The notes under the pieces are model-generated. The model saw only the letters and a list, made by a program, of their open reading frames with translations, made no database searches and had not been told where the DNA came from. 64,000 bases of DNA from Candidatus Paceibacterota bacterium (GTDB lineage: Bacteria; Verrucomicrobiota; Verrucomicrobiia; Limisphaerales; UBA8199), in the NCBI GenBank assembly GCA_035452965.1, contig DAOTCE010000008.1:1-64000 (forward strand), written 5' to 3'. Position numbers and translations under genes: made by a program. Numbering within the stretch: position 1 is the first letter of the stretch; every line of letters starts with the position of its first letter. Positions 26,903 to 35,909 of this stretch are shown piece after piece.

Positions 26903-27982
26903 ATGAATCCGAAACAGCGCGTTCTCGCCACCCTTAACCGCCGGCCCGTGGACCGTCTCCCCGTGGATCTCTGGCACACGCCCGAAATCGCCGCCGCGCT
27001 GCGCCAGGATCTTTCCGTGGCTGATGACTTTGCCATGTGGCGCGCGCTCGGCCTGGATAAGATCGTCTGGGTGTTCATGGACTACCAGACCGAGGCTGGC
27101 GACCGGGCCGGGGCGCAATCGGGCGCGGGCGCCGAGTCCGCCGGCGACCGCACGATGTGGGGCGTGCCGCTCAAGGAAATCCAGGCCGGCGAAGCGTGCT
27201 ACGCGGAATTCGCCGCCGCGCCAATGGCCGGCTACGACACGCCGGCGGCGCTGGATCGCTATCCCTGGTGGCCCAAGGTGGAACGCTTTGCCTACGACGC
27301 GGCGATTGACCTGGCCCGGCGCGCGGCGCAGGACTACGCGGTGATCGGGCCGTGGGTGTCGTTCTTCGAAATCTACTGCCAACTGCGCGGCCTGGAGCAG
27401 GCACTGCTGGACCTGTTGGAGAATCCCGCGTTGGTCGAGGCCACGCTCGACCGCATCGAGGCGATCCAGACCGAGATGATGCAGCGCTTCTTCAACCGCG
27501 CCCGGCAATACCTCGACCTGGTCTTCATCAGCGACGACATCGCCGGTCAGAAATCGCTGCTGTTCTCGTCGCGGATGTGGGAACGCCATCTCCAACCCCG
27601 GTTGAAGCGCTGGTGCGACCTGATCCATGCGCAGGGGCTGAAAGTCTTCTACCACACCGACGGCGCGGCGCGTCCGCTGCTTAAGTCCATCCTCGATTGC
27701 GGCGTGGATGTGCTCAATCCCATCCAGCACGCCTGCCCCGGAATGGACCTGGCCGGGCTGAAGAAGGAGTTCGGCGCGCGCGTTATCTTCCACGGCGGCG
27801 TGGACAACCAGACCGTGCTGCCGCGCGGCACCGCCGACGACGTGCGGGCCGAGGTCGGCGAGCTCCTCCGCACGCTGGGCGCGGGGCGCGAGGGCTTCAT
27901 CTGCTGCTCCTGCCACAATGTCCAGGCCGGCACGCCGCTGGAAAACATCTTCGCCATGGTCGAAACCGTGCAGCAGTCCTGA
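26903..27982 (+). CDS. Uroporphyrinogen decarboxylase (URO-D) superfamily protein, not HemE
   Basis: A 359-residue TIM-barrel paralogue of the gene at 20807. Visible blocks are MNPKQRVLATLNRRPVDRLP, LDLVFISDDIAGQKSLLFSSRMWERHLQP, LKVFYHTDGAARPLLKSILDCGVDVLNPIQHACPG and VIFHGGVDNQTVLPRG. The late EGFICCSCHNVQAGTP contains a CCSC cluster that may hold a metal (methyltransferases of this superfamily use zinc-bound thiolates), but the assignment is inference. The start is ATG 26903, which yields the family N-terminus; a further upstream ATG at 26885 is less likely. It precedes a radical SAM gene by 46 bases on the same strand, so the pair may be cotranscribed. Confidence 0.88.
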   Translation: MNPKQRVLATLNRRPVDRLPVDLWHTPEIAAALRQDLSVADDFAMWRALGLDKIVWVFMDYQTEAGDRAGAQSGAGAESAGDRTMWGVPLKEIQAGEACYAEFAAAPMAGYDTPAALDRYPWWPKVERFAYDAAIDLARRAAQDYAVIGPWVSFFEIYCQLRGLEQALLDLLENPALVEATLDRIEAIQTEMMQRFFNRARQYLDLVFISDDIAGQKSLLFSSRMWERHLQPRLKRWCDLIHAQGLKVFYHTDGAARPLLKSILDCGVDVLNPIQHACPGMDLAGLKKEFGARVIFHGGVDNQTVLPRGTADDVRAEVGELLRTLGAGREGFICCSCHNVQAGTPLENIFAMVETVQQS

Positions 27983-28028
27983 CACGAGTGGTTTGCCGGC
28001 TGGGGTCGGCTCGCCTACATTAGGATCC

Positions 28029-29168
28029 GTGAAACCCAGCCGCCCATCGCCGCCGGCCCGCGGCGCCGGCCGCAACCCGCCCAATCGCTTCGAGCGGCTC
28101 ACGCTGGAGCGCGACGCGGACTGGGACCCCGAGCAGGACCCGCTGCCGCGCACGCAGTTCCTCCGCGATCGCAGCCGCAGCATTATTTCCCACAACGACA
28201 GCCCGGACATCGGTTTCGAGGCCAGCCTCAATCCCTATCGCGGCTGCGAGCACGGCTGCATTTACTGCTTCGCGCGGCCCACGCACGAATACCTTGGCTT
28301 CTCCGCCGGCCTGGACTTCGAGACGAAGATCATGGTCAAGGATGACGCGCCCCGGCTCCTGCGCAATGAGTTGTCAGCCCCCGGCTGGGTTCCCAAGGTC
28401 ATCTCCCTGAGCGGGGTGACAGACCCCTACCAGCCCGTCGAGCGCCGGCTCAAGCTGACCCGCCGCTGCCTGGAGGTGCTGGCCCAATTCCGCAACCCGG
28501 TGACGGTCGTGACCAAGAACAGCCTGGTGGCGCGCGACCTGGACCTCCTGGCCGAACTGGCGGGCTGCCAGGCTGTCGTCGTGTATATTTCGCTCACCAC
28601 GCTCGACACCGAACTGCGTAAAATACTGGAGCCGCGCACCTCGCCGCCCGCCGCGCGGCTGGCGACTATCGGCGCGCTGGCCAAAGCCGGCGTCCCGGTT
28701 GGCGTGCTGGTGGCGCCCGTCATTCCCGGGCTGACCGACCATGAGATTCCGGCGGTCATCGCGGCTGCGGCGAAGGCGGGTGCGAAGTTCGCGGCCCATT
28801 CCGCCCTGCGCCTGCCGCTGGCCGTGGCGCCCCTCTTCGAAGAATGGCTGGCCCGGCATCTGCCGGAGAAGAAGGACAAGATTCTGCACCGTGTCCGCGC
28901 GATGCGCCGGGGCAAACTCAACAACCCGGAGTTCGGCTTGCGGATGCGCGGCGAAGGCATCTTCGCCGATCAGATCTCGGATCTGTTCCACGTGGCATGC
29001 CGCAAAGTCGGCTGGACCGGCGAAGGGCCGGAACTGTCCACCGCCGGCTTCCGCCGCCCCGGCGCGGCGCAGTTGCCCCTGGCCCTGCCGGGGAGCGATA
29101 CGCCGCTGCCGGGAGTGCGCGCAACAGGAAGTTGCGGCACAGCTCGCACCGGCGCTAACCAATCGTAA
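28029..29168 (+). CDS. SPL/PA0069-family radical SAM protein
   Basis: A 379-residue radical SAM enzyme. The [4Fe-4S] motif CEHGCIYC (residues 73-80, C-x3-C-x2-C) follows SLNPYRG and precedes FARPTHEYLGFSAGLDFETKI, typical of this family. Further conserved parts are VISLSGVTDPYQPVERRLKLTRRCLEVL, VTVVTKNSLVARDLDLL and the APVIPGLTDHEIPA strand. The proteins resemble spore photoproduct lyase but their role in non-sporulating bacteria is unknown. The GTG start (28029) is chosen because TAGGA lies just before it; the frame extends upstream to 27918 inside the URO-D gene. The C-terminus is rich in Pro/Ala and possibly disordered. Confidence 0.9.
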   Translation: MKPSRPSPPARGAGRNPPNRFERLTLERDADWDPEQDPLPRTQFLRDRSRSIISHNDSPDIGFEASLNPYRGCEHGCIYCFARPTHEYLGFSAGLDFETKIMVKDDAPRLLRNELSAPGWVPKVISLSGVTDPYQPVERRLKLTRRCLEVLAQFRNPVTVVTKNSLVARDLDLLAELAGCQAVVVYISLTTLDTELRKILEPRTSPPAARLATIGALAKAGVPVGVLVAPVIPGLTDHEIPAVIAAAAKAGAKFAAHSALRLPLAVAPLFEEWLARHLPEKKDKILHRVRAMRRGKLNNPEFGLRMRGEGIFADQISDLFHVACRKVGWTGEGPELSTAGFRRPGAAQLPLALPGSDTPLPGVRATGSCGTARTGANQS

Positions 29169-29216
29169 GGGCGCCCGCTCAAAAACAGGTTGCCCGGCTG
29201 CCGCAGCTCTTCCACC

Positions 29217-30551
29217 ATGCCGCCCGCAATGGCTGAGCCGGCAACGACCACCCCTCCCCCGCCGCACGCGGCTCCCTCTGCTTCCATGCGGCCTACGCAC
29301 ACGCGTTACTGGGTGATCGTGTTTGCGGTGGCGCTGGCGATCATTCAATACATTGACCGGGTCTGCATCTCGCAGGCGGCGCCATTCATCTCGGCGGACC
29401 TGGCCCTGGACAAGCGGCAGATGGGGTGGGTGTTTTCCGCCTTCACGCTGGCGTATGCGCTCTTCGAGATACCGGCGGGCTACCTGGGAGACCGGATCGG
29501 CCCGCGCAAGGTGCTGCTGCGCATCGTGATGTGGTGGTCGTTCTTCACCGTCGCCACCGGCTGGGTGTGGAATTGGGTGTCGCTGCTGGTGACCCGGTTC
29601 CTGTTCGGCGCGGGCGAAGCGGGCGCCTTTCCGAACCTGACCAAGGCCTTCCACCGGTGGCTGCCGCTGCACGAGCGCACGCGGGCGCAAGGCATCATGT
29701 GGATGAGCGCGCGGCTGGGCGGAGCGTTCACGCCGGCACTGGTGTTCCTGTGCCTGCAATATGTGACGTGGCGCCAGGCGTTCCTGCTCTTCGGCGTGCT
29801 CGGCATTGCCTGGGCAATCATCTTCTTCTGGTGGTATCGGGATGACCCCCGCGCCATCAAACAGGTCAACGCTGCTGAGGCCGCGTTGCTGCCGGCTGAG
29901 ACGAGTGAAGGCCGCCATTTCAAAGCGCCTTGGAAGCTGCTGTTCACCTCGCGCACCGCCTGGTGCCTCTACGGGCAGTACTTTGCCTGCAGCTATTGCT
30001 TCTACTTCTTCATTACGTGGTTCCCGACCTATCTGCTGGAAGCCCGGCACTTCGAGCTCGGCAAGGGCTCGCTGCTGGCCGGCTTGCCTTTGCTGTTGGG
30101 CGCGTGCGGCTCCTTCTTCGCCGGGTGGATCTCGTCCCGTCTGGGCCGGCGCCCGGGAGGGGCGGCGAGCTCGCGGCGGGCCCTGGGGGCGATCGGCAGC
30201 ATCGGGGCCGCCTGCCTGCTGGTGTTGCCCACCTGGCTGGTGAATCCTTACCTCGCCGTAGCCGCGATCGCGCTGGTGGGTTTCTGCAACGACATCCAGT
30301 TGCCCGGCGCCTGGGCGTCCTGCATGGACGTGGGCGGCAAAGCGGTCGCCACCCTCTCCGGCACGATGAACATGATGGGCAACATTGGCGGTTTCGTCTC
30401 CCCGATCGCCTGCGGTTACATCGTCAAGCAGACGGGCAACTGGAACCTGGCCTTCTACTTCACCGCCGGCGCCTACTTGCTGGGCGCGCTTTGCTGGCTG
30501 GCCATGGACCCCGTCACGCCGCTCGAGCAACAGGCCCGGCGAAAAGCCTGA
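29217..30551 (+). CDS. MFS transporter, anion:cation symporter (ACS) type
   Basis: A ~444-residue polytopic protein with 12 predicted spans. The family signature after span 2 is GYLGDRIGPRKVLL, and the N-terminal QYIDRVCISQAAPFIS and the central FGAGEAGAFPNLTKAFHRWLP match the ACS group (transporters of sugar acids, nicotinate and similar organic anions). Span 8 region KGSLLAGLPLLLGACGSFFAGWISSRLG is also typical. ATG 29217 or 29229 is chosen rather than TTG 29190 because the leader before the first span is short and polar. It follows the radical SAM gene by 48 bases on the same strand. A sugar-acid substrate would fit the window, but that is inference. Confidence 0.9.
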   Translation: MPPAMAEPATTTPPPPHAAPSASMRPTHTRYWVIVFAVALAIIQYIDRVCISQAAPFISADLALDKRQMGWVFSAFTLAYALFEIPAGYLGDRIGPRKVLLRIVMWWSFFTVATGWVWNWVSLLVTRFLFGAGEAGAFPNLTKAFHRWLPLHERTRAQGIMWMSARLGGAFTPALVFLCLQYVTWRQAFLLFGVLGIAWAIIFFWWYRDDPRAIKQVNAAEAALLPAETSEGRHFKAPWKLLFTSRTAWCLYGQYFACSYCFYFFITWFPTYLLEARHFELGKGSLLAGLPLLLGACGSFFAGWISSRLGRRPGGAASSRRALGAIGSIGAACLLVLPTWLVNPYLAVAAIALVGFCNDIQLPGAWASCMDVGGKAVATLSGTMNMMGNIGGFVSPIACGYIVKQTGNWNLAFYFTAGAYLLGALCWLAMDPVTPLEQQARRKA

Positions 30552-30679
30552 ACGTGGGCGAAGCATCGCCTCGCCGCCTCCGCCCCTCGGCTGTCCGAAT
30601 CCATCACTCCGCTCGCCGGTTGCTTATCTTCGCATTTGAGTCCGCGGGCCAAAGAGTGTACAACCTTGCCGCCGTTCAG

Positions 30680-33415
30680 ATGAAATCTCCGCAATCAAAG
30701 CCGTTGACTTCGCCAACCTCCTTGGGCGCCTGCGCCTGTCTTCTTCTCGCCGGACTGCTCGTGGGTTGCCATGCCCCGCCCTCGTCCGTAGCGCCGGATT
30801 CCACCAAAGACACTGTCGGGCGCGTCGGCTCGAACCGGTATTTCACCCCGGCCAACCAGATTCTCACGCCAGCCGGATTGCAGGTCGAGCTGCCGGGCAT
30901 GCGGCCGCAGGCGCTGGCGCTGAGCCCCGACGGCAGACTGCTGGTCACCGCCGGCAAGACCCACGACCTCGTGGTCCTTGACCCCGCCTCCGGCAACGTG
31001 CTCCAGCGAGTTCCGCTGCCTTCCGAGAAGGACCTCGACCCCACACCCGAGCCCGTCTCCGACCACATTCTCCAGCCCGACAAGGACGGCCAGCTCAGTT
31101 TCACCGGGCTGGTCTTCTCGCCGGACGGCTCGCGCATCTACCTGGCTAACGTGGACGGCAGCATCAAGGTGTTCGCCGTTGCGCAGGAGGGCAAAGTGGT
31201 CAGCGCGTTCACCATGCCACTGCCGCCGGCAAACGCCCCGCGGCGCGTGCGTGAAATCCCCGCCGGTCTCGCGGTATCGTCTGACGGCAAACGGCTCTAC
31301 GTGGCACTGAACCTCTCGAATCGCCTCGCCGAGTTAGACGCCGCCACAGGCAAAGTCCTGCGCCTCTGGGACGTGGGCGTCGCGCCGTACGACGTCGTGC
31401 TGGCCGGGAACAAAGCGTATGTGAGCAATTGGGGCGGGCGGCGGCCGGACTCGAACAGCGTCACCGGCCCTGCCGGACGGGGCACACTGGTCCGCGTGGA
31501 CCCCGTGCGATTCATCGCCAGTGAAGGCTCGGTGTCCGTGATTGAGCTGGGCCAGGGTGGGGTTGCGCCCAAGGCCCAAAGCCCGAAGTGCGAACTGCTG
31601 ACTGGCCTGCACGCCTGCGCCATGGCGCTCTCGCCCGACGGGCGATGGCTGGTCGTGGCCAATGCGGGCAGCGACACTTTGAGCGTGATTGACACCCGCA
31701 CCGACGCACTGGTCGAGACCATTTGCGCCCGGCAGAACCCGGCCGACCTGTTTGGCGCGCAGCCCAATGCGCTGGCGTTCAACAAGTCTGGCAAACAGCT
31801 CTTTGTGTGCAACGGCACCCACAATGCCGTGGCCGTGTTCGACTTTGCCCCCGGCAAGTCGGAGTTGCTGGGGCTGATCCCGGTTGGGTGGTTTCCCGGT
31901 GCCATCGCGCACGATTCGCAGCGCCAAATGCTCTACGTGGCCAACATCAAAGGCCTCGCTTCCACCCAGACGTTGAATCCCGCCAGGCAAACCGGCGCCA
32001 ACACCCATCAGTATCGCGGCGCGCTCTCGCTGGTGCCGGTGCCCTCTGCTCGCGAATTGGAGGCGCATACGCGGGCCGCGCTCGCCAACATGCGCTATCC
32101 GCTGCTGCGCCAGGCGGCCCTGAAGCCGCGGCCCGGCCAGCCTCCCCGACCGGTGCCTGAGCGCGTGGGCGAACCCAGCGTCTTCAAGCACGTCGTTTAC
32201 ATCATCAAAGAAAACCGCACCTACGACCAGGTGCTGGGGGACATGCCGGAAGGCAACGGCGACCCGTCGCTGTGCATCTTCGGCGAACGCGTCACGCCCA
32301 ATCAGCACAAGCTGGCCCGCGAGTTCGTGCTGCTCGACAACACCTACTGCTCGGGCATCCTGAGCGCCGACGGCCACCAATGGGCCACCACCGCCTTTGC
32401 CACCGACTACATGGAGCGCTCCTTCGCCGGCTTCCCCCGCAGCTACCCGGATGGCATGGAAGACGACGACACGGACGCCCTGGCCTATTCGCCCGCGGGA
32501 TTCATCTGGGACAACGCCATCGCCCACGGCAAGTCGCTGCGTAACTACGGTGAGTTCGCCATCACGGAGACGCGTTGGAAAGACCCCGCAAAGAAAGGCT
32601 CGCCCAGGTTCCTCGATTACTACCGCGACTTCATCAACCAAACCGGCGCAATCGAGATTCGCAGCCGTCCGGCCATCGAATCGCTCCGCCCCTACCTCGT
32701 GACCAACACCGTCGGCTGGAATATGGATATCCCGGATGTCTTTCGCGCCGCGCAGTTCATCGCCGAGCTCAAGCAGTTCGAGCAGCGTGGCGAGTTCCCT
32801 AACCTCTGCATCATGTGCCTGCCGAACGACCATACCAGCGGCACCCAGGCCGGTTCCCCCACGCCCGACGCGCAAGTGGCCGACAACGACCTCGCCCTGG
32901 GCCGGATTGTCGAGGCCATCAGCCGCAGCCGGTTTTGGCCCCAAACGTGCATCTTCGTCATCGAGGACGACCCGCAGAACGGCTGGGATCATGTCAGCGG
33001 CTACCGCACCACCGCCTACGTTGCCAGCCCCTACACGCGCCGCGGCGCAACCGTCAGCACCCAGTACAACCAGACCAGCCTCATCCGCACGATGGAGCTG
33101 ATGCTCGGCCTGCCCCCGATGAACCAGCTCGACGCCACCGCTACTCCGATGACCGATTGCTTCACCAACACGCCCGACTTTGCCCCCTTCACGGTGTTGC
33201 CGAACAACATCCCCCTTGACCAGATGAATCCCGAACCCCGGCAACACTCCGACCCGCTCCTGCGCAGAAACGCCTACGCCTCCGCCCGCCTGCCGCTGGA
33301 CCGGATTGACCAGTGCCCCGAAGACGTGCTCAACCGAATCCTCTGGCACGCCATGAAAGGTCCCCAGGCTCCCTATCCCGCCTGGGCCGTCCGGGTCCAA
33401 AAGGACGATGATTAG
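30680..33415 (+). CDS. Lipoprotein with YncE-like beta-propeller and phosphoesterase domain
   Basis: A 911-residue exported protein. The lipobox ACLLLAGLLVGC puts the lipid-bearing cysteine at residue 30. Residues ~60-450 carry repeated propeller blades (MRPQALALSPDGRLLVTAGKTHDLVVLD, LAVSSDGKRLYVALNLSNRLAELDAATGKVL, CAMALSPDGRWLVVANAGSDTLSVIDT). Residues ~500-900 belong to the phosphoesterase/phospholipase-C-like family (KHVVYIIKENRTYDQVLGDM, NTYCSGILSADGHQWATT, CIMCLPNDHTSG, FVIEDDPQNGWDHVSGYRT). The known YncE-alkaline-phosphatase fusion is widespread in soil bacteria. The long upstream open frame to 29930 is a shadow of the MFS gene. ATG 30680 is the only start that gives the lipoprotein signal. 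Confidence 0.92.
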   Translation: MKSPQSKPLTSPTSLGACACLLLAGLLVGCHAPPSSVAPDSTKDTVGRVGSNRYFTPANQILTPAGLQVELPGMRPQALALSPDGRLLVTAGKTHDLVVLDPASGNVLQRVPLPSEKDLDPTPEPVSDHILQPDKDGQLSFTGLVFSPDGSRIYLANVDGSIKVFAVAQEGKVVSAFTMPLPPANAPRRVREIPAGLAVSSDGKRLYVALNLSNRLAELDAATGKVLRLWDVGVAPYDVVLAGNKAYVSNWGGRRPDSNSVTGPAGRGTLVRVDPVRFIASEGSVSVIELGQGGVAPKAQSPKCELLTGLHACAMALSPDGRWLVVANAGSDTLSVIDTRTDALVETICARQNPADLFGAQPNALAFNKSGKQLFVCNGTHNAVAVFDFAPGKSELLGLIPVGWFPGAIAHDSQRQMLYVANIKGLASTQTLNPARQTGANTHQYRGALSLVPVPSARELEAHTRAALANMRYPLLRQAALKPRPGQPPRPVPERVGEPSVFKHVVYIIKENRTYDQVLGDMPEGNGDPSLCIFGERVTPNQHKLAREFVLLDNTYCSGILSADGHQWATTAFATDYMERSFAGFPRSYPDGMEDDDTDALAYSPAGFIWDNAIAHGKSLRNYGEFAITETRWKDPAKKGSPRFLDYYRDFINQTGAIEIRSRPAIESLRPYLVTNTVGWNMDIPDVFRAAQFIAELKQFEQRGEFPNLCIMCLPNDHTSGTQAGSPTPDAQVADNDLALGRIVEAISRSRFWPQTCIFVIEDDPQNGWDHVSGYRTTAYVASPYTRRGATVSTQYNQTSLIRTMELMLGLPPMNQLDATATPMTDCFTNTPDFAPFTVLPNNIPLDQMNPEPRQHSDPLLRRNAYASARLPLDRIDQCPEDVLNRILWHAMKGPQAPYPAWAVRVQKDDD

Positions 33416-33581
33416 CGCTCCTCTCTCCGCCGCGCTCGCGCCGCTGCGTTCCACCCCGGATTCGTAAGTACAACAGAGATTACGCTCACCCCCTGTCCGG
33501 AGCTTGCTTCGGGTTTGCCGGAACCTCTGTGTTTACGCGGAAGCGGACGCCTCGGCGGCCACGGTCTGGCGGGAAGAGCGA

Positions 33582-34202
33582 TTATGGCGAACCGGCCTTC
33601 TGCGTTGGCGGCAGTTCCTGGATGCGGAGGTTGCGGAAGTCGAAAGCCTTATTCTCCGCCTGGATGCCGATGTAGCCGCGGGCAGCGTCCAGTTGGTTGA
33701 ACTCCCAGGCCCGCTCGCCGTCCACGTCCAATGTGATCTTGTTGCCGCGGGCTTCGATGCGGAACTTGACCCATGTATTCAAAGGCATCGGCGGCGTCTC
33801 GGCAGGCACCATGGTCTTGTAGCCTTTGACGAGGCTGCCGAGCGCGCTGCGCAAGAGGTTGACCTGCCAGCCGTCCTTGGGCCACGGCTTGCCGTCCAGG
33901 CCGGCGCGGAGAAAAAGACCGCTGTCGTACTGCGGCACCAGCGCGCGCCACTCGGCTTCGAGAATGAAATCGCCGTATTGTTTCTCCGACCGCAGCCAGC
34001 CCATGCCGGTGACAAGGCGCAGATTGCCGTTGGTGACCGCAAAAGTCACATCATGCACCGGCACCCAGCCCGACAGGTCTTTGCCGTTGAAGATTGATTC
34101 CCAGCGCCCCTCCCTGGGAGTTTCAGCGGCCGGGCCCGTTAGAGTTGTGGCGAAGCAGGCCAGCAGAGCGGCCACCCAGAGTTTCGGCAGTGTCGTTCGC
34201 AT
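33582..34202 (-). CDS. Secreted DUF1080 protein (3-keto-disaccharide hydrolase-like)
   Basis: A 206-residue exported protein: signal peptide LPKLWVAALLACFATTLTGPAAA-like at the start, then the DUF1080 concanavalin-like sandwich with IFNGKDLSGWVPV, NGNLRLVTGMGWLRSEKQYGDFILEAEWR, SGLFLRAG, NTWVKFRIEARGNKITLDVDGERAW and GYIGIQAENKAFDFRNLRIQEL. The family was named for hydrolysis of 3-keto-disaccharides. It is divergent from a Tat-exported Gfo/Idh gene (34363), sharing a 160-base promoter region, which fits a coupled oxidation-and-hydrolysis step outside the membrane. The upstream frame to 34544 is noncoding. A second DUF1080 gene is at 53589. Confidence 0.9.
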   Translation of the reverse strand: MRTTLPKLWVAALLACFATTLTGPAAETPREGRWESIFNGKDLSGWVPVHDVTFAVTNGNLRLVTGMGWLRSEKQYGDFILEAEWRALVPQYDSGLFLRAGLDGKPWPKDGWQVNLLRSALGSLVKGYKTMVPAETPPMPLNTWVKFRIEARGNKITLDVDGERAWEFNQLDAARGYIGIQAENKAFDFRNLRIQELPPTQKAGSP

Positions 34203-34362
34203 GCAGGTGTGTGGATCAAAATGGTTGCGCGGGCGGAAACGTAACGCACCGCGCCGGCCAGAGGAAAGCCAAAAGCCGCCGCTGGACAAGATTTGACAGG
34301 CGCCCGCCAACTTGGTTCGATGCAAGGCAGTTCGACAACCTTTGCTATACTTAAGGCCCCAA

Positions 34363-35607
34363 ATGACTACAACCCAACTCCAGCACGAAACAAATGACTC
34401 GCACCCCATCACCCGTCGGCGCTTTCTCGCCGGCACTGGCGCCTCGGTCCTGGCTTTCACCGCCTTGAAACCCGGACTGCTGCGGGGCGCGGAGGCGAAC
34501 TCGAAAATCAACATCGGCCTGATTGGCTGCGGCAACCGCGGCAAATGGGTCGCCAGCCTCTTCCAGAAACACGGCGGTTACAACCTCGTCGCGGTGGCGG
34601 ATTACTTTCAGGACCACGTGGACGCCGTGGGCGACCAGTTCAAGGTGGAAGCGGCGATGCGTTTCACCGGCCTGGCCGGCTACCGCCAGCTGTTGGAACA
34701 AAAGCTCGACGCGGTGCTGATCGAAAGCCCGCCTTACTTCCACCCCGAGCAGGCCGCCGCCGCCGTTGACGCCGGCAAGCACGTCTTCTTGGCCAAGCCG
34801 ATTGCCGTGGATGTGCCCGGCTGCCTCACCATCAGCGAGAGCGGCAAAAACGCAACGGCGAAGAAGCTCTGCTTCCTCGTGGACTTCCAGACGCGCGCCT
34901 GCAAAGTGCATCAGGACGCGGTCAAAGCCGTCCACGACGGCGAGATCGGCAAGATCATCTCGGCCGAGGCGGCGTACCACTGCGGCCCCACCTGGGAACG
35001 CATGGACCAGATCCTCCGCAAGGACCCGAAGAACCCCGAAGTGCGCCTGCGCGCGTGGGGCGTGGACCGTCTGCTGTCCGGCGACGTCATCACTGAACAG
35101 AACATCCATGCCCTTGATATCACCTGCTGGCTGCTCGACGCCGAGCCGGTGCGCGCTTATGGCACCGGCGGACGCACACGCGAGTTTGTCGGCGACTGCT
35201 GGGACCACTTCGCGGTCATCTTCTACTTCCCAAACGACGTGGTGGTGAGCTTCAACTCCACTCAGGCCGGCTACGGTTACGACGACATCATGTGCCGCGT
35301 GTTCGGCCTCAAGGGCACTGCCGACGTGCATTATTCCGACAACGTCACTGTCAAAGCCGCTGAATTCCACAGCGCCGGCAAGGTGGGCGCCATTTACAGC
35401 GAAGGCGTGGAGAACAACATCGCGACTTTCCACGACAGCATCACCAGGGGCGAACACGCCAACCCAACCGTCGCCGCCAGCGTCCGCAGCAATCTCACCA
35501 CCATCCTGGGGCGCATGGCCGCCTACAAGAACGGCGTGGCCACGTGGCAGGAAATGATGAAGGCCAGGGAAAAGTTCACCCCCGACCTCAAAGGCTTGAA
35601 GGCGTGA
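34363..35607 (+). CDS. Tat-exported Gfo/Idh/MocA family oxidoreductase
   Basis: A 414-residue protein. The twin-arginine signal TRRRFLAGTGASVLAF begins near residue 17. The NAD(P)-binding start is INIGLIGCGNRGKWVASLF, the catalytic-region motif is VFLAKPIAVDVPG, and DITCWLLDAEPVRAYGTGGR lies in the C-terminal domain. Tat-exported members of this family carry their cofactor with them and act on periplasmic sugars, often forming 3-keto or similar products. The ATG at 34363 is preceded by TTAAGG. It is divergent from the DUF1080 hydrolase; the shared upstream region probably regulates both. The function as a 3-dehydrogenase is inference from this pairing. Confidence 0.93.
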   Translation: MTTTQLQHETNDSHPITRRRFLAGTGASVLAFTALKPGLLRGAEANSKINIGLIGCGNRGKWVASLFQKHGGYNLVAVADYFQDHVDAVGDQFKVEAAMRFTGLAGYRQLLEQKLDAVLIESPPYFHPEQAAAAVDAGKHVFLAKPIAVDVPGCLTISESGKNATAKKLCFLVDFQTRACKVHQDAVKAVHDGEIGKIISAEAAYHCGPTWERMDQILRKDPKNPEVRLRAWGVDRLLSGDVITEQNIHALDITCWLLDAEPVRAYGTGGRTREFVGDCWDHFAVIFYFPNDVVVSFNSTQAGYGYDDIMCRVFGLKGTADVHYSDNVTVKAAEFHSAGKVGAIYSEGVENNIATFHDSITRGEHANPTVAASVRSNLTTILGRMAAYKNGVATWQEMMKAREKFTPDLKGLKA

Positions 35608-35725
35608 CGCTTCTATAGCACATTTCATTCGACAATCGGACGGAGCTGGACTATAAATATCAGCCAGGCGCGGTCGGGAAGCGCCCCTGGGCTGAGGAGG
35701 TCCGGGACAGGGCAATCAAGGCCCA

Positions 35726-35769
35726 ATCATGGAGTAATCATGCTCCAATCATGCTCCAATGATGCTAGC
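35726..35769. repeat. Tandem array of four 11-bp units upstream of alaS
   Basis: Units read ATCATGGAGTA, ATCATGCTCCA, ATCATGCTCCA and ATGATGCTAGC (35726-35736, 35737-35747, 35748-35758, 35759-35769). Two are identical and the outer ones have diverged. The spacing of one helical turn per unit could present a phased binding site, or the array may be a slippage product. Confidence 0.8.
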
Positions 35770-35872
35770 AACACCGGGGCAACACGCCGGCAACCCAATC
35801 CAATCCCGCGCAAGATCCCCGTCGGGCGCCGCAAGCCCGGGCCTCCCAGCGCACAGCCCCGACAGAAAATCC

Positions 35873-35899
35873 TTTGCGTTCTCTGCGTTCTTTGCGGTT
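35873..35899. repeat. Tandem array of three 9-bp units in the alaS leader
   Basis: Units TTTGCGTTC, TCTGCGTTC and TTTGCGGTT occupy 35873-35899, ten bases before the alaS ATG at 35910. There is no Shine-Dalgarno sequence between the array and the start. Confidence 0.7.
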
Positions 35900-35909
35900 A
35901 AATTACCCC

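Noticed and set aside
28374..30566. A 730-codon minus-strand frame across the radical SAM and MFS genes
   Set aside because: Low-complexity Arg/Gly/Ala/His translation, typical of an antisense frame.
29930..30679. Upstream extension of the beta-propeller lipoprotein frame
   Set aside because: It overlaps the MFS gene in another frame and lacks sense; the lipoprotein signal starts at 30680.
31334..33454. A 706-codon minus-strand frame over the beta-propeller/phosphoesterase gene
   Set aside because: Antisense to a protein with lipobox and many family motifs.
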